In this document: piece by piece, positions 7,792 to 15,195 of the stretch
Layout: each line of letters opens with the position of its first letter
How positions within the stretch are numbered: the stretch's first letter is position 1
Source of the DNA: JAAZAI01 sp050942875
GTDB taxonomy: Bacteria; Verrucomicrobiota; Kiritimatiellia; RFP12; UBA3636
NCBI GenBank assembly: GCA_050942875.1
Contig: JBMNOD010000020.1
Coordinates: 1 to 44,903, forward strand
Length of the DNA: 44,903 bases
Reading direction: 5' to 3'
Translations under genes and position numbers: made by a program
Notes under the pieces: model-generated
The model's input: only the letters and a program-made list of their open reading frames with translations
What the model was told of the DNA's origin: nothing
Databases searched by the model: none

Positions 7792-8526
7792 AAGGGTGGC
7801 AAACGTCGCAGCGACAGCGAAAAGCGCGGCCGTTTCAACACGAAGGACTTGCGAACCGAACGAGACGGGAATCGCATTCGCCTCGTGGACGGCCGCGTCC
7901 AGCTCCGTCGGCGTAAAATCGCCCTCCGGGCCAATGAGCCAGCCGACCGGACCGGAAAACCCCGCTTCACGCCAACCGAGCAACACCTGCCCGGCATCGG
8001 GGGCGCCATCCATCAGCGCACCCACAAGCAAGCGCCCTGTGCAAGCCCGCATGGCCTGCAAGGCGCCCGTCCAGTCAAGCGGCGCCTCGACCTGCATGAG
8101 CCAGCCAGAACCCGACTGCCGAAGCGCCGACTCCGCAATCCGCTGCCAACGATCAGGCTTTTCGCCGAGCGCCGGACGCGCCACAGCGCGTTCGGACACG
8201 ACCGGCACAAGACGCTCAACGCCGAGCTCCGCCGCCTTCTCCACAAGCCAATCCATCCGGCTCTGCTTGGCGACGCACTGAAAGAGCGTCAGCGCCACAG
8301 CCGGTCGTGGCAGGGTCTCGACGCCGCCTGCGGACCGGCAGATCACGCTGCGTCGCGAGACCGACTCCACAACGCCTTGTCGCCGACGTCCACAGCCATC
8401 AAGAAGCGTGATCGCAGCGCCAGAAGCAATGCGTCGCGCACCGGCCAAATGACGCGATTCGCCTTCGCCAAGATCGAAGGGCGCTTCACCCAGCAGATTT
8501 TCAGTCGTGACAAGAACGGCAGGCAT
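7777..8526 (-). CDS. rsmE: 16S rRNA (uracil-1498-N3)-methyltransferase
   Basis: RsmE methylates U1498 of 16S rRNA using S-adenosylmethionine. The 249-residue SPOUT-fold protein shows the PUA-like N-terminus (GESRHLAGARRIASG), the middle FQCVAKQSRMDWLVEKAAELGV block, ERAV and RWQRIAESALRQSG, and the C-terminal knot motifs IGPEGDFTPTE and GSQVLRVETAA. The ATG at 8526 gives the usual family start; a TTG at 8556, directly after the dnaJ stop, is in frame. It is the third gene of grpE-dnaJ-rsmE, an arrangement seen in other bacteria. Its last codons lie in a dispersed repeat. Confidence 0.96.
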   Translation of the reverse strand: MPAVLVTTENLLGEAPFDLGEGESRHLAGARRIASGAAITLLDGCGRRRQGVVESVSRRSVICRSAGGVETLPRPAVALTLFQCVAKQSRMDWLVEKAAELGVERLVPVVSERAVARPALGEKPDRWQRIAESALRQSGSGWLMQVEAPLDWTGALQAMRACTGRLLVGALMDGAPDAGQVLLGWREAGFSGPVGWLIGPEGDFTPTELDAAVHEANAIPVSFGSQVLRVETAALFAVAATFATLGAPR

Positions 8527-8556
8527 GACACACGACGACCCGAAAGCGAACAACAA

Positions 8557-9765
8557 CTATTTGGCAGCTTTTCGGATGTCGTCGCGGCGTGACAAAAACG
8601 CCGCGCCGTCCTTCCGAAATTCACGCCCCTCAGGGTAGGACGACTCGTCGGACGCCGCCGCGAATTCTTCCAGAGCCCTGCGCTGACGCGAATTCAAGCC
8701 CGTGGGGATCTCGATCGAAACCCGGGCGACAAGATCGCCAGAGCCGCGCCCGTTCATCAACGGAGCGCCTTTGCCACGAAGCCGGAAGGACTTTCCGTTG
8801 GGCGTTCCCGGCGAAAGCTTGAGCTTGGCGAAGCCATCCACCGTCGGCACCTGCACCTCGCCGCCCAAAGCGGCCTTGTCAGGCGGCACCGGGACGACAC
8901 AAGCGAGGTCGTCGCCCTGGCGTTCAAAGACGGAATGCTCGCGGACATGGAAGACAACGTAGAGATCGCCATCGGCGCCGCCGCGAAGGCCGCCCTCGCC
9001 TTTGCCTGCGACACGAACGCGCGCGCCGGTGTCCACGCCCCTGGGGATGCGCAGAAGAATGCGCTCGCGTTCCTTGATGCGCCCGCTGCCACTGCACGAT
9101 TTGCAGGGCGTGCGCACGACCGACCCTTGACCGCGACAAATCGGGCAAGGCTGCTGCATCCGGAAAAACCCGCCGCCGCTGATGATCGCGCCGGTGCCCC
9201 CGCACTGCTTGCACGTCTCGCGCTTCGTTCCCGTTGCGGCGCCGGAGCCTTGACACGTGGGGCAATCCTTGTTCACCGGAATCGAAATTTCCTTGGGAGC
9301 GCCGAAAAGCGCCTCCTCAAGGTCGATCTCCAGGTCGTAGCGAAGATCCTGACCATCCACGGCCTCCGCCGGACCGCGTGAGCCGCGCCGACCGCCGCCG
9401 CCGAAAAGGGATTCGAAGATGCCGCCACCGCCGCCGCCGCCGCCAAAGAGATTGCCCAGGATGTCCGAAAGATCAATGTCGTCGGCATGGGAGAAGTCCC
9501 GCCGGAAATCGAAGCCGCCAGGGCCAAACTGGGACTTCACGCCGTCGTGGCCAAATCGATCGTAGGCGCTGCGCTTGTCAGGATCGCTCAGCACTTCGTA
9601 GGCTTCCGAAACCTGCTTGAACATCTCCTCCGCCTCCTGGTTGCCAGGATTGCGGTCCGGATGGTACTTCATCGCCTGCTTGCGGTACGCCTTCTTGATT
9701 TCATCCGCGGAGGCCGTTTTGGAAACACCCAGCAGCTCGTAATAGTCCTTTTTCTGGGAAGCCAT
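8557..9765 (-). CDS. dnaJ: Chaperone protein DnaJ
   Basis: DnaJ is the Hsp40 co-chaperone that delivers substrates to DnaK and stimulates its ATPase. The 402-residue protein has a J domain with HPD at 35-37, a glycine/phenylalanine-rich linker containing a run of eight glycines, and four zinc-finger repeats (CPTCQGSG, CKQCGGTG, CPICRGQG, CKSCSGSG), followed by the two beta-barrel substrate domains. The start codon overlaps no gene but sits two bases past the grpE stop, with CGGAGG as ribosome site inside the grpE end, so translation is probably coupled. dnaK is not in the window. Confidence 0.98.
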   Translation of the reverse strand: MASQKKDYYELLGVSKTASADEIKKAYRKQAMKYHPDRNPGNQEAEEMFKQVSEAYEVLSDPDKRSAYDRFGHDGVKSQFGPGGFDFRRDFSHADDIDLSDILGNLFGGGGGGGGIFESLFGGGGRRGSRGPAEAVDGQDLRYDLEIDLEEALFGAPKEISIPVNKDCPTCQGSGAATGTKRETCKQCGGTGAIISGGGFFRMQQPCPICRGQGSVVRTPCKSCSGSGRIKERERILLRIPRGVDTGARVRVAGKGEGGLRGGADGDLYVVFHVREHSVFERQGDDLACVVPVPPDKAALGGEVQVPTVDGFAKLKLSPGTPNGKSFRLRGKGAPLMNGRGSGDLVARVSIEIPTGLNSRQRRALEEFAAASDESSYPEGREFRKDGAAFLSRRDDIRKAAK

Positions 9766-9767
9766 GG

Positions 9768-10406
9768 CTACGCCTCCGTTCCAGCCGCATCAAGCAAATC
9801 AGACTCTGCCGACGCCCCTTCTTCGGGTTCGGCAGCAACGATCACCTGCGACGGACGAAGCACCCGGCCGTTCAACGTGTAGCCCTTGCGAGTTTCGAAA
9901 AGCACGGTGCCGGGCTCGGCCTCTTCCGAAGGCATCAGGGAAAGAGCATCGTGCAAGTTGGCATCGAAGGGAAGCCCCAGCGCCGCGATCGGTTGGACGC
10001 CAAAGGATTCCAAAACGCGGGCCAGCTCATTGCGGACAAGACGAAAGCCCTCCAGATACGGGGCGATGTCGGCGCGAGCTTCTTTCTCCACGCTCGCCTC
10101 GGCATGGGCGAAGTGATCGAGCACGGGCAGAAGCGACTCGACAAGATCCTCGTTGGCGCGCTTGACCATGTCCACATGATCGCGGGCGATGCGCTTGCGG
10201 TAGTTGTCGAAATCGGCCTGAAGCCGCAACAGCCGGTCGCGAAGCCTGGCTTCTTCCGATTCCGCCGACGACTTCGCCTCGGCATCATCCGCAAAAGTCT
10301 CATCGACGCACGCAACGGAAGCCTCGGATTCCGCTCCTGCATCAGACGCACCGGCAGGATTCTCCGGCGAGACGTCCGCCTGCTTACGACCGTCCTTTTT
10401 TTTCAT
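9768..10406 (-). CDS. grpE: Nucleotide exchange factor GrpE
   Basis: GrpE releases ADP from DnaK. The 212-residue protein has an acidic, low-complexity N-terminus, the long dimerisation helix (LRLQADFDNYRKRIARD), and the C-terminal beta domain with FDANLHDAL and GYTLNGRVLRPSQVIV. The ATG at 10406 is preceded by GAGGAG at good spacing. It is the first gene of the grpE-dnaJ-rsmE operon and has its own sigma-70-like promoter. No CIRCE operator or HrcA gene is visible, so heat control would have to come from another factor. Confidence 0.96.
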   Translation of the reverse strand: MKKKDGRKQADVSPENPAGASDAGAESEASVACVDETFADDAEAKSSAESEEARLRDRLLRLQADFDNYRKRIARDHVDMVKRANEDLVESLLPVLDHFAHAEASVEKEARADIAPYLEGFRLVRNELARVLESFGVQPIAALGLPFDANLHDALSLMPSEEAEPGTVLFETRKGYTLNGRVLRPSQVIVAAEPEEGASAESDLLDAAGTEA

Positions 10407-10465
10407 TTTTAAAATTCTCCTCTGAGTCCTAATCCGCGCCACGCGCTGTGAAAAATTGACCAAGC

Positions 10466-10494
10466 AGTCTACTGTTTTTTGCCGTTCCAGTCAA
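10466..10494 (-). promoter_or_regulatory. Candidate promoter of grpE-dnaJ-rsmE
   Basis: On the minus strand TTGACT (10494-10489) is followed after 17 bases by TAGACT (10471-10466). The transcript would begin near 10459, about 50 bases before the grpE ATG. The hexamers fit the vegetative sigma factor rather than a sigma-32 pattern. Confidence 0.6.
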
Positions 10495-10531
10495 TGAAAC
10501 GAATTTTTCAGGTGATGGGAAGAGTCGTCCT

Positions 10532-10546
10532 GGCAGCGAAGCTGCC
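10532..10546 (-). terminator. Short hairpin just past the radical SAM gene
   Basis: GGCAGC and GCTGCC form a perfect six-base stem around GAA, immediately after the stop codon at 10548. No T-run follows on the minus strand, so this is at best a weak or Rho-assisted terminator. Confidence 0.3.
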
Positions 10547-10547
10547 G

Positions 10548-11594
10548 TCAGCATTCGCCTGAACGCTTGGATGCGGACGATGAAAAACGTTTTTGGCGAG
10601 CCTTGGCAAGTTTGCAACGGTAGGAAGAAATGCCACGCTCGTCGCCCGTGTCAAGCTTGGCGGCGGCGGGGCAATTCTGGCAGTAGACAAACGCATCGCA
10701 ATCCCGGCAAGGATGATCGGCGGGAAAACTCCGCGCCGTCAGCGTCTCGCCAAGGATTCGCCATGCATCCGAAACCGAATGCTCCCGCAGCGAACAAGCG
10801 ATGTGCGCAGCCGAGAGACAGGGATGCAAGCCCCCCCAAGGCGACAGATAGGCCGAACGACGCCCGGCGCCACAGGCGTAAAGGCGGTCGCGCCGGAATC
10901 CAGCCAATCGCGTCTCTTCATGGCACCACGCCTCTTCGGTGCTCATGCCATGGAGATTCTCAAGACGAACGAGATCCTCGACCGGCACGCGCAACGAATC
11001 AATGTCGAGACAGCCCCGGTAGTCGCCCATGAGCTGGCCATCGAGACGGAAGCTGCCGTCTCCGAGCGTCTCGGCCAACGCCTTGATCTCGCCGATCTGG
11101 TGGGCGTTGTTGCGCATGACGATGGTTTTGACGCGGACACGAACCCCGGCGCGCTCGAGTCGGCGGATGCCGGCGAGCGCAGCGTCGAAGCTGCCGGGGC
11201 GACGGGTGATCGCTTCGTGGGTGGCCGCGTCAGCGCCGAGCAACGTGACTTCGACCCAGTCCGGCGGCATGTCGCGAAGAAAACCAGCGACACGATCCGT
11301 CGCCAACGTGGCATTCGTAAAAAGCAAACGGCGGATGCCCAGCTCGGCAAGAATCGTCCAGATCGTCTCAAACTCCGGATGCAGGAGCGGCTCGCCGCCG
11401 GTGACGGTACAATGCAGGCACCCCAAATCGGCCGCCTCGCGAAAGATCCGCCGCACCTCGTCCATGGCCAGTTTCGGCGGCGCCCCGACATCGGCGTCAT
11501 GGGCGTAGCAATGGACGCAGGCGACGTTGCACCGGTAAGTGACTGCGTACTGGACGCTGTAGAGCGCCGGCCGGCTGTTCACCTGCTGCGTCAT
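10548..11594 (-). CDS. Radical SAM/SPASM domain protein
   Basis: The 348-residue protein has the radical SAM cluster motif CNVACVHC (C22, C26, C29), the SAM-contacting TGGEPLLHPE, and a C-terminal SPASM-type cysteine set (YACGAG, LHPC, then CRDC...CQNC) for auxiliary iron-sulfur clusters. Such enzymes modify peptides, build cofactors such as heme d1 or PQQ, or mature other enzymes; the substrate cannot be assigned. No precursor-peptide gene was recognised in the 170 bp upstream or in neighbours. The ATG at 11594 is used; an in-frame TTG at 11630 would add 12 residues and neither has a strong ribosome site. It is divergent from the channel-ParB fusion gene. Confidence 0.88.
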   Translation of the reverse strand: MTQQVNSRPALYSVQYAVTYRCNVACVHCYAHDADVGAPPKLAMDEVRRIFREAADLGCLHCTVTGGEPLLHPEFETIWTILAELGIRRLLFTNATLATDRVAGFLRDMPPDWVEVTLLGADAATHEAITRRPGSFDAALAGIRRLERAGVRVRVKTIVMRNNAHQIGEIKALAETLGDGSFRLDGQLMGDYRGCLDIDSLRVPVEDLVRLENLHGMSTEEAWCHEETRLAGFRRDRLYACGAGRRSAYLSPWGGLHPCLSAAHIACSLREHSVSDAWRILGETLTARSFPADHPCRDCDAFVYCQNCPAAAKLDTGDERGISSYRCKLAKARQKRFSSSASKRSGEC

Positions 11595-11728
11595 GCGCTC
11601 GGCAAAATCATCGGACTGAAGCGTGATCAAAGCAAATTCCGTTCGGAGATTGGTTGACAAACTCGGTTTTTGTTCAAGGCATAATCTACCGTTTATGCCC
11701 GCCCTTTGTCCAGCGCAAAGCGCCCATG

Positions 11729-11758
11729 TTGAAGTCGAACGCATGCTTGTGTTATCAT
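11729..11758 (+). promoter_or_regulatory. Candidate promoter for the MscS-ParB gene
   Basis: TTGAAG (11729-11734) and TATCAT (11753-11758) are separated by 18 bases. The predicted start near 11765 abuts the first ATG (11766), so either the message is leaderless or translation begins at the ATG at 11796. No Shine-Dalgarno sequence is seen before either. Confidence 0.4.
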
Positions 11759-11765
11759 TCTGCCA

Positions 11766-13010
11766 ATGACAAAGAACAAAACCAAAATCAAACCGATGCG
11801 GAAGACGTTGATTTTTGCCGCCGCCTACCTTGGCGTCGGCGCATTGGGGCTTTTGCTCGGGCGCCTGGCGACCGGCCTTGAGCCGATGCCCAGCGGCATG
11901 AACGCCTTGCACCTCATCGGCGTCGTCGCCCTCATCCTCGGCGCATGCGCCGTCTTTTCGCTCGCCACGCAGCTGCTGTTCGTTCGCCGGAAGCGTCCGG
12001 CCGTCGAAGGGGTCATGCTGGCGCGCATCTACTGGCTCATTGCAGGGATCGTCGCCATCTGCACCGTGGCCTACGGCTTCGGCGTGCTGGGCAAGTTCGG
12101 AACGGCGTTCAGCATGTTCGGCGGCATGTTGCTGGGCTGGTCGCTCCAGGCGCCCGTCAGCGGCTTCGCCGCCTGGGTCCTCGTTTCCGTCAAGCGGCCG
12201 TTCCGGCCGGGCGACCGCGTCCAGTTCCCTTCCCTCGCGCTGACCGGCGACGTCATGGACATCGGCCCGATGTACACGGTGCTCAACCAGGTCGGCGGCT
12301 CGATCGCCAGCGAAGAAGCCGTCGGACGCCACATCCTCGTCCCCAACGCCATGCTGTTCGGGCAGGTCGTCATCAACTACACCGCGCAGCAGGACGGCGC
12401 CTTCATGCTCGACGAAGTCGTCGTGCGCATCACCTACGACTCCGACTGGCGCGCGGCCGAACGCATCCTGCTCAGCGTCGCCCGCGAAGTGACCGCCCAT
12501 GTCATCGAGGCCACGGGCGACTCGCCCTACATCCGGGCCGACCTCTACGACTACGGCGTCTACATGCGCTTGCGCTACAAGACGGTCGTCAAGGATCGCG
12601 CCGAGACGAGCTATCTGATCAACCGGCGCCTCTTCGAGGAAATCCAGAAAGAGCCGAAAGTCGACCTCGCGATCCCCTACGTGTACTCCTACCGAGCCGG
12701 ACACGACCGGCGGACCGACGACGCCCGCCGCGCCGACCAGAACCCCAGCATCATCCAGCTCGACATCGACGCCATCCGCGCACACTCGGCGCACGTCGAT
12801 CCGCAGGACGTCGAGCAGCTCGCCGTCAGCATCGACGCCGAAGGGCTGCTCCAGCCCATCCTCGTCGCCGCGACCACCGAAACCGGCTCCTACGAAATCC
12901 TCGCCGGCCACTTGCGCCTGGAGGCCTGCCGAAAACTTGGCTGGAAGAGCGTTCCAGCCATTGTCCGACCGCTCCATGCGAATCCGGGCGGCGGCCTTCT
13001 CCACCGCTAA
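11766..13010 (+). CDS. MscS-family mechanosensitive channel with C-terminal ParB-like domain
   Basis: The 414-residue protein begins with three predicted membrane segments (about residues 12-32, 44-70, 78-100). The glycine/alanine-rich pore helix and beta domain typical of MscS follow: FSMFGGMLLGWSLQAPVSGF, then RPFRPGDRVQFPS, a reduced loop, and VPNAMLFGQVVINYT. An alpha/beta domain extends to about 310. A short charged linker leads to residues 330-414, which match the ParB N-terminal (ParB/sulfiredoxin-like) fold: IQLDIDAIR, a QLAVSIDAEGLLQPILV block and YEILAGHLRLEACRKLG. The GHLRLEA box replaces the GERRxRA of chromosomal ParB but resembles other ParB-like proteins. A clean in-frame fusion with no stop or frameshift between the parts. 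The cytoplasmic end of a membrane channel thus carries a possible nucleotide-binding domain. Confidence 0.88.
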   Translation: MTKNKTKIKPMRKTLIFAAAYLGVGALGLLLGRLATGLEPMPSGMNALHLIGVVALILGACAVFSLATQLLFVRRKRPAVEGVMLARIYWLIAGIVAICTVAYGFGVLGKFGTAFSMFGGMLLGWSLQAPVSGFAAWVLVSVKRPFRPGDRVQFPSLALTGDVMDIGPMYTVLNQVGGSIASEEAVGRHILVPNAMLFGQVVINYTAQQDGAFMLDEVVVRITYDSDWRAAERILLSVAREVTAHVIEATGDSPYIRADLYDYGVYMRLRYKTVVKDRAETSYLINRRLFEEIQKEPKVDLAIPYVYSYRAGHDRRTDDARRADQNPSIIQLDIDAIRAHSAHVDPQDVEQLAVSIDAEGLLQPILVAATTETGSYEILAGHLRLEACRKLGWKSVPAIVRPLHANPGGGLLHR

Positions 13011-13019
13011 ACGCGATCG

Positions 13020-13895
13020 CTATTCGAGATTCTGGACCTGCTCGCGAATCGCCTCGACGCCGGCCTTCATCTCAATGACGTGCTGCGCGATCGCCACGTC
13101 GTTCGCCTTGGATCCCGCCGTATTGACCTCGCGGTGCAATTCCTGGCACAGAAAATCCAACGGACGGCCCGACGGCTCCGGGGATTGGAGGAGCGAAAGG
13201 AAGTGGAACAAATGGGCGTCGATCCGCGTCAGCTCCTCGGTGATGTCGCAACGATCGGCAAACAGCGCCACCTCGCGCGCCAGCGCGGCATCGTCGTCCA
13301 CGAGCGTTGCGCCCAACTCGGCCACGCGGCGCTTCAGCGCCTCCTGATGGCGTTGCGGCACCTGCGGCGCCAGCAACGCCACCTCGCTGCGATGCTCCTC
13401 AAGCGCCGCAATGCGAACGACAAGATCGGCGGCCAAGGCCGCGCCTTCCGCCGCGCGCATGCTGTTGAGCGACACGACCGCCTGCTCCAGCGCCGACGCC
13501 ACCAGGCGCTCCAGCGCCTCGGCGTCGAGCCCGGCCGCCGCCGTCCGCGTCATGCCCGGCATCGCGACAAGCGACGCCAGCCCAACATCGAAAGGCACGC
13601 CGACCTCGGCGGCAAGCGCCTTCAATTCATCGACCTTGGATCGGATGGCTTCGACATCGTAGGCGACCTCGCCGCGATCCATGGACGTCACCCGGATCTG
13701 GCACTGGACTCTGCCACGGGAAACGCCCTGCTGGACGATCTCCCGCCACCGGCGGTCGAACGCGGCGACTTCCGGCGGCGCCGAAAGATCGAAGTCGAAC
13801 TGCTTGCGGTTCACGCAGCGCAGCTCGACGTCCACCCGCACCCCATCCTCGACGACGCTCGCGCGTCCCATGCCCGTCATGCTCTTCGCCGCCAT
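13020..13895 (-). CDS. yicC: YicC/YloC family endoribonuclease
   Basis: The 291-residue protein begins MAAKSMTGMGRA, has the RCVNRKQFDF segment near residue 30, and ends with the family's C-terminal DUF1732-type block RIDAHLFHFLSLL through GRPLDFLCQELHREVNTAGSKAND. YicC-type proteins are conserved RNA-cleaving or RNA-decay factors. The start at 13895 is chosen because AGGAGG ends seven bases upstream; the in-frame ATG two codons earlier sits only one base from that site, too close to use. The gene follows prfB by 17 bp. Confidence 0.93.
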   Translation of the reverse strand: MAAKSMTGMGRASVVEDGVRVDVELRCVNRKQFDFDLSAPPEVAAFDRRWREIVQQGVSRGRVQCQIRVTSMDRGEVAYDVEAIRSKVDELKALAAEVGVPFDVGLASLVAMPGMTRTAAAGLDAEALERLVASALEQAVVSLNSMRAAEGAALAADLVVRIAALEEHRSEVALLAPQVPQRHQEALKRRVAELGATLVDDDAALAREVALFADRCDITEELTRIDAHLFHFLSLLQSPEPSGRPLDFLCQELHREVNTAGSKANDVAIAQHVIEMKAGVEAIREQVQNLE

Positions 13896-13912
13896 GGCCA
13901 TGCCTCCTGGGG

Positions 13913-15062
13913 TCAATCTTCGTCGTTGACGGCGACCTTGCGCCCGCCCGTGCTCTTCCACTTCAGCCATGCGTCGATGAACCGCCCGATGTCGCCATCG
14001 AGGACGGCCTGTGTGTCGCCCGTCTGCTCGCCCGTGCGCAAGTCCTTCACCATCGTGTAAGGCTGCAGCACGTAGGAGCGGATCTGGCTCCCCCAGGCGA
14101 TGGATCCCTTGTCGCCATAGAATTTCTCCATCGCCTCGCGCTTCTTGTCCTGCTCGAACTCGTAGATCTTCGCCTTGAGCATGCTCATGGCGCGGGCCCG
14201 GTTCTTGTGCTGGGAGCGCTCGGCCTGGCACGACACGACGATGCCCGTCGGCACATGGCGGATGCGGATCGCCGAGTCGGTCTTGTTCACATGCTGACCG
14301 CCGGCGCCGCCGGAACGGAACGTGGAGACTTCCAAGTCGTCTTCATTGATTTCGACGTCGACGTCGTCCTCAAGCTCCGCCACGACGTCGAGCGACACGA
14401 AGGACGTGTGGCGACGGCTGTTGGAGTCGAAGGGGCTGATGCGCACGAGGCGATGCACGCCCCGCTCGGCCTTGAAGAAGCCGTAGGCATTGGGGCCGCT
14501 CACGTACAAGGTCGCGGCGGAGATGCCCGCCTCGTCGCCCGGGGAGATGTCGACAAGTTCCGCCTCGTAGCCGATGCGCTCGCAATGGCGCTGGTACATG
14601 CGCAGCAGCATGCTCGCCCAGTCGCACGACTCCGTGCCGCCCGCTCCCGCATGGAGCGTGAGGTAGGCGTTGCAATGGTCGAGCGGCCCGGTGAGCAGCG
14701 ATTGCATCTCCAAGCGCCCGAAATCCTCCTCGGCCTTGACGATCATGCCTTCGAGTTCCTGAAATGCGGCGTCCTGCGCCGCTCCCGGCGACTCCGCCTC
14801 GGCCAGTTCGAGCATGACCTCGGCATCGGCCACAAGCGTCTTCAGCGCGTCGTAGGGCTTGAGCACCACCTTGTGCGCATTGGACTTCTCAAAATTTTCG
14901 CGCACCGCCGTTTGGTTGTCCCAGAAATTGGGCGCCGCGGCGGCCGCTTCCAGTTCGGCCAGGGCTTTGCGTCGGTTGTCGACGTCAAAGATACCCCCGC
15001 ATGTCTTCCAGACCCTTGCGCATTTCGGCAAGGCGGGGCGCCAATTCTTCGTTCGTCAACAT
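13913..15062 (-). CDS. prfB: Peptide chain release factor 2, made by programmed +1 frameshift
   Basis: RF2 recognises UGA and UAA and triggers peptide release. The gene is in two frames: codons 1-25 run from the ATG at 15062 to an in-frame TGA at 14987-14985; skipping base 14987 joins the long second frame to give 382 residues. The second part has the SPF stop-codon motif (ISPFDSNSRR), HAGAGGTESCDWA and the catalytic GGQ in SGGAGGQHVNKTDSA. AGAGGAG precedes the ATG by about 9 bases. The frameshift is the classic autoregulation: scarce RF2 leaves UGA unread and favours slippage. A heptamer repeat array lies directly upstream. yicC follows. Confidence 0.97.
14984..14999 (-). promoter_or_regulatory. 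prfB +1 frameshift site
   Basis: Minus-strand CGGGGGTATCTTTGAC contains an internal Shine-Dalgarno-like GGGGG three bases before the slippery CTT, then TGA and C. This is the arrangement known from many bacterial prfB genes: CTT re-pairs to TTT and GAC is read in the new frame. Confidence 0.95.
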
Positions 15063-15076
15063 AACCAGCAACTCCT

Positions 15077-15195
15077 CTCTGCTCTCTGCTCTCTGCTCTC
15101 TGCTCTCTACGCTCTACGCTCTACTCTCTACTCTCTACTCTCTGCTCTCTACGCTCTACTCTCTACGCTCTACGCTCTGCTCACTACGCTCTACT
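15077..15195. repeat. Heptanucleotide tandem array, 17 units
   Basis: Seventeen consecutive heptamers with consensus CTCT(G/A)C(T/G) run in unbroken register; one unit is CACTACG. The array fills the gap between the phosphatase and prfB genes, supplies the phosphatase stop codon (15191-15193) and ends 15 bp before the prfB ATG, close to its ribosome site. The strands are strictly pyrimidine-rich versus purine-rich. Confidence 0.95.

Noticed and set aside
10407..10500. CIRCE heat-shock operator before grpE
   Set aside because: No TTAGCACTC inverted repeat or close variant was found in the leader.
11600..11765. Precursor-peptide gene for the radical SAM enzyme
   Set aside because: The only short open frame here lacks a ribosome site, overlaps the channel gene in another frame and has no leader/core pattern.
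11595..13004. Upstream in-frame extension of the radical SAM gene through the MscS-ParB gene
   Set aside because: The extension is antisense to the channel gene and composed of Val/Asp/Gly-rich shadow sequence; the radical SAM fold starts near 11594.
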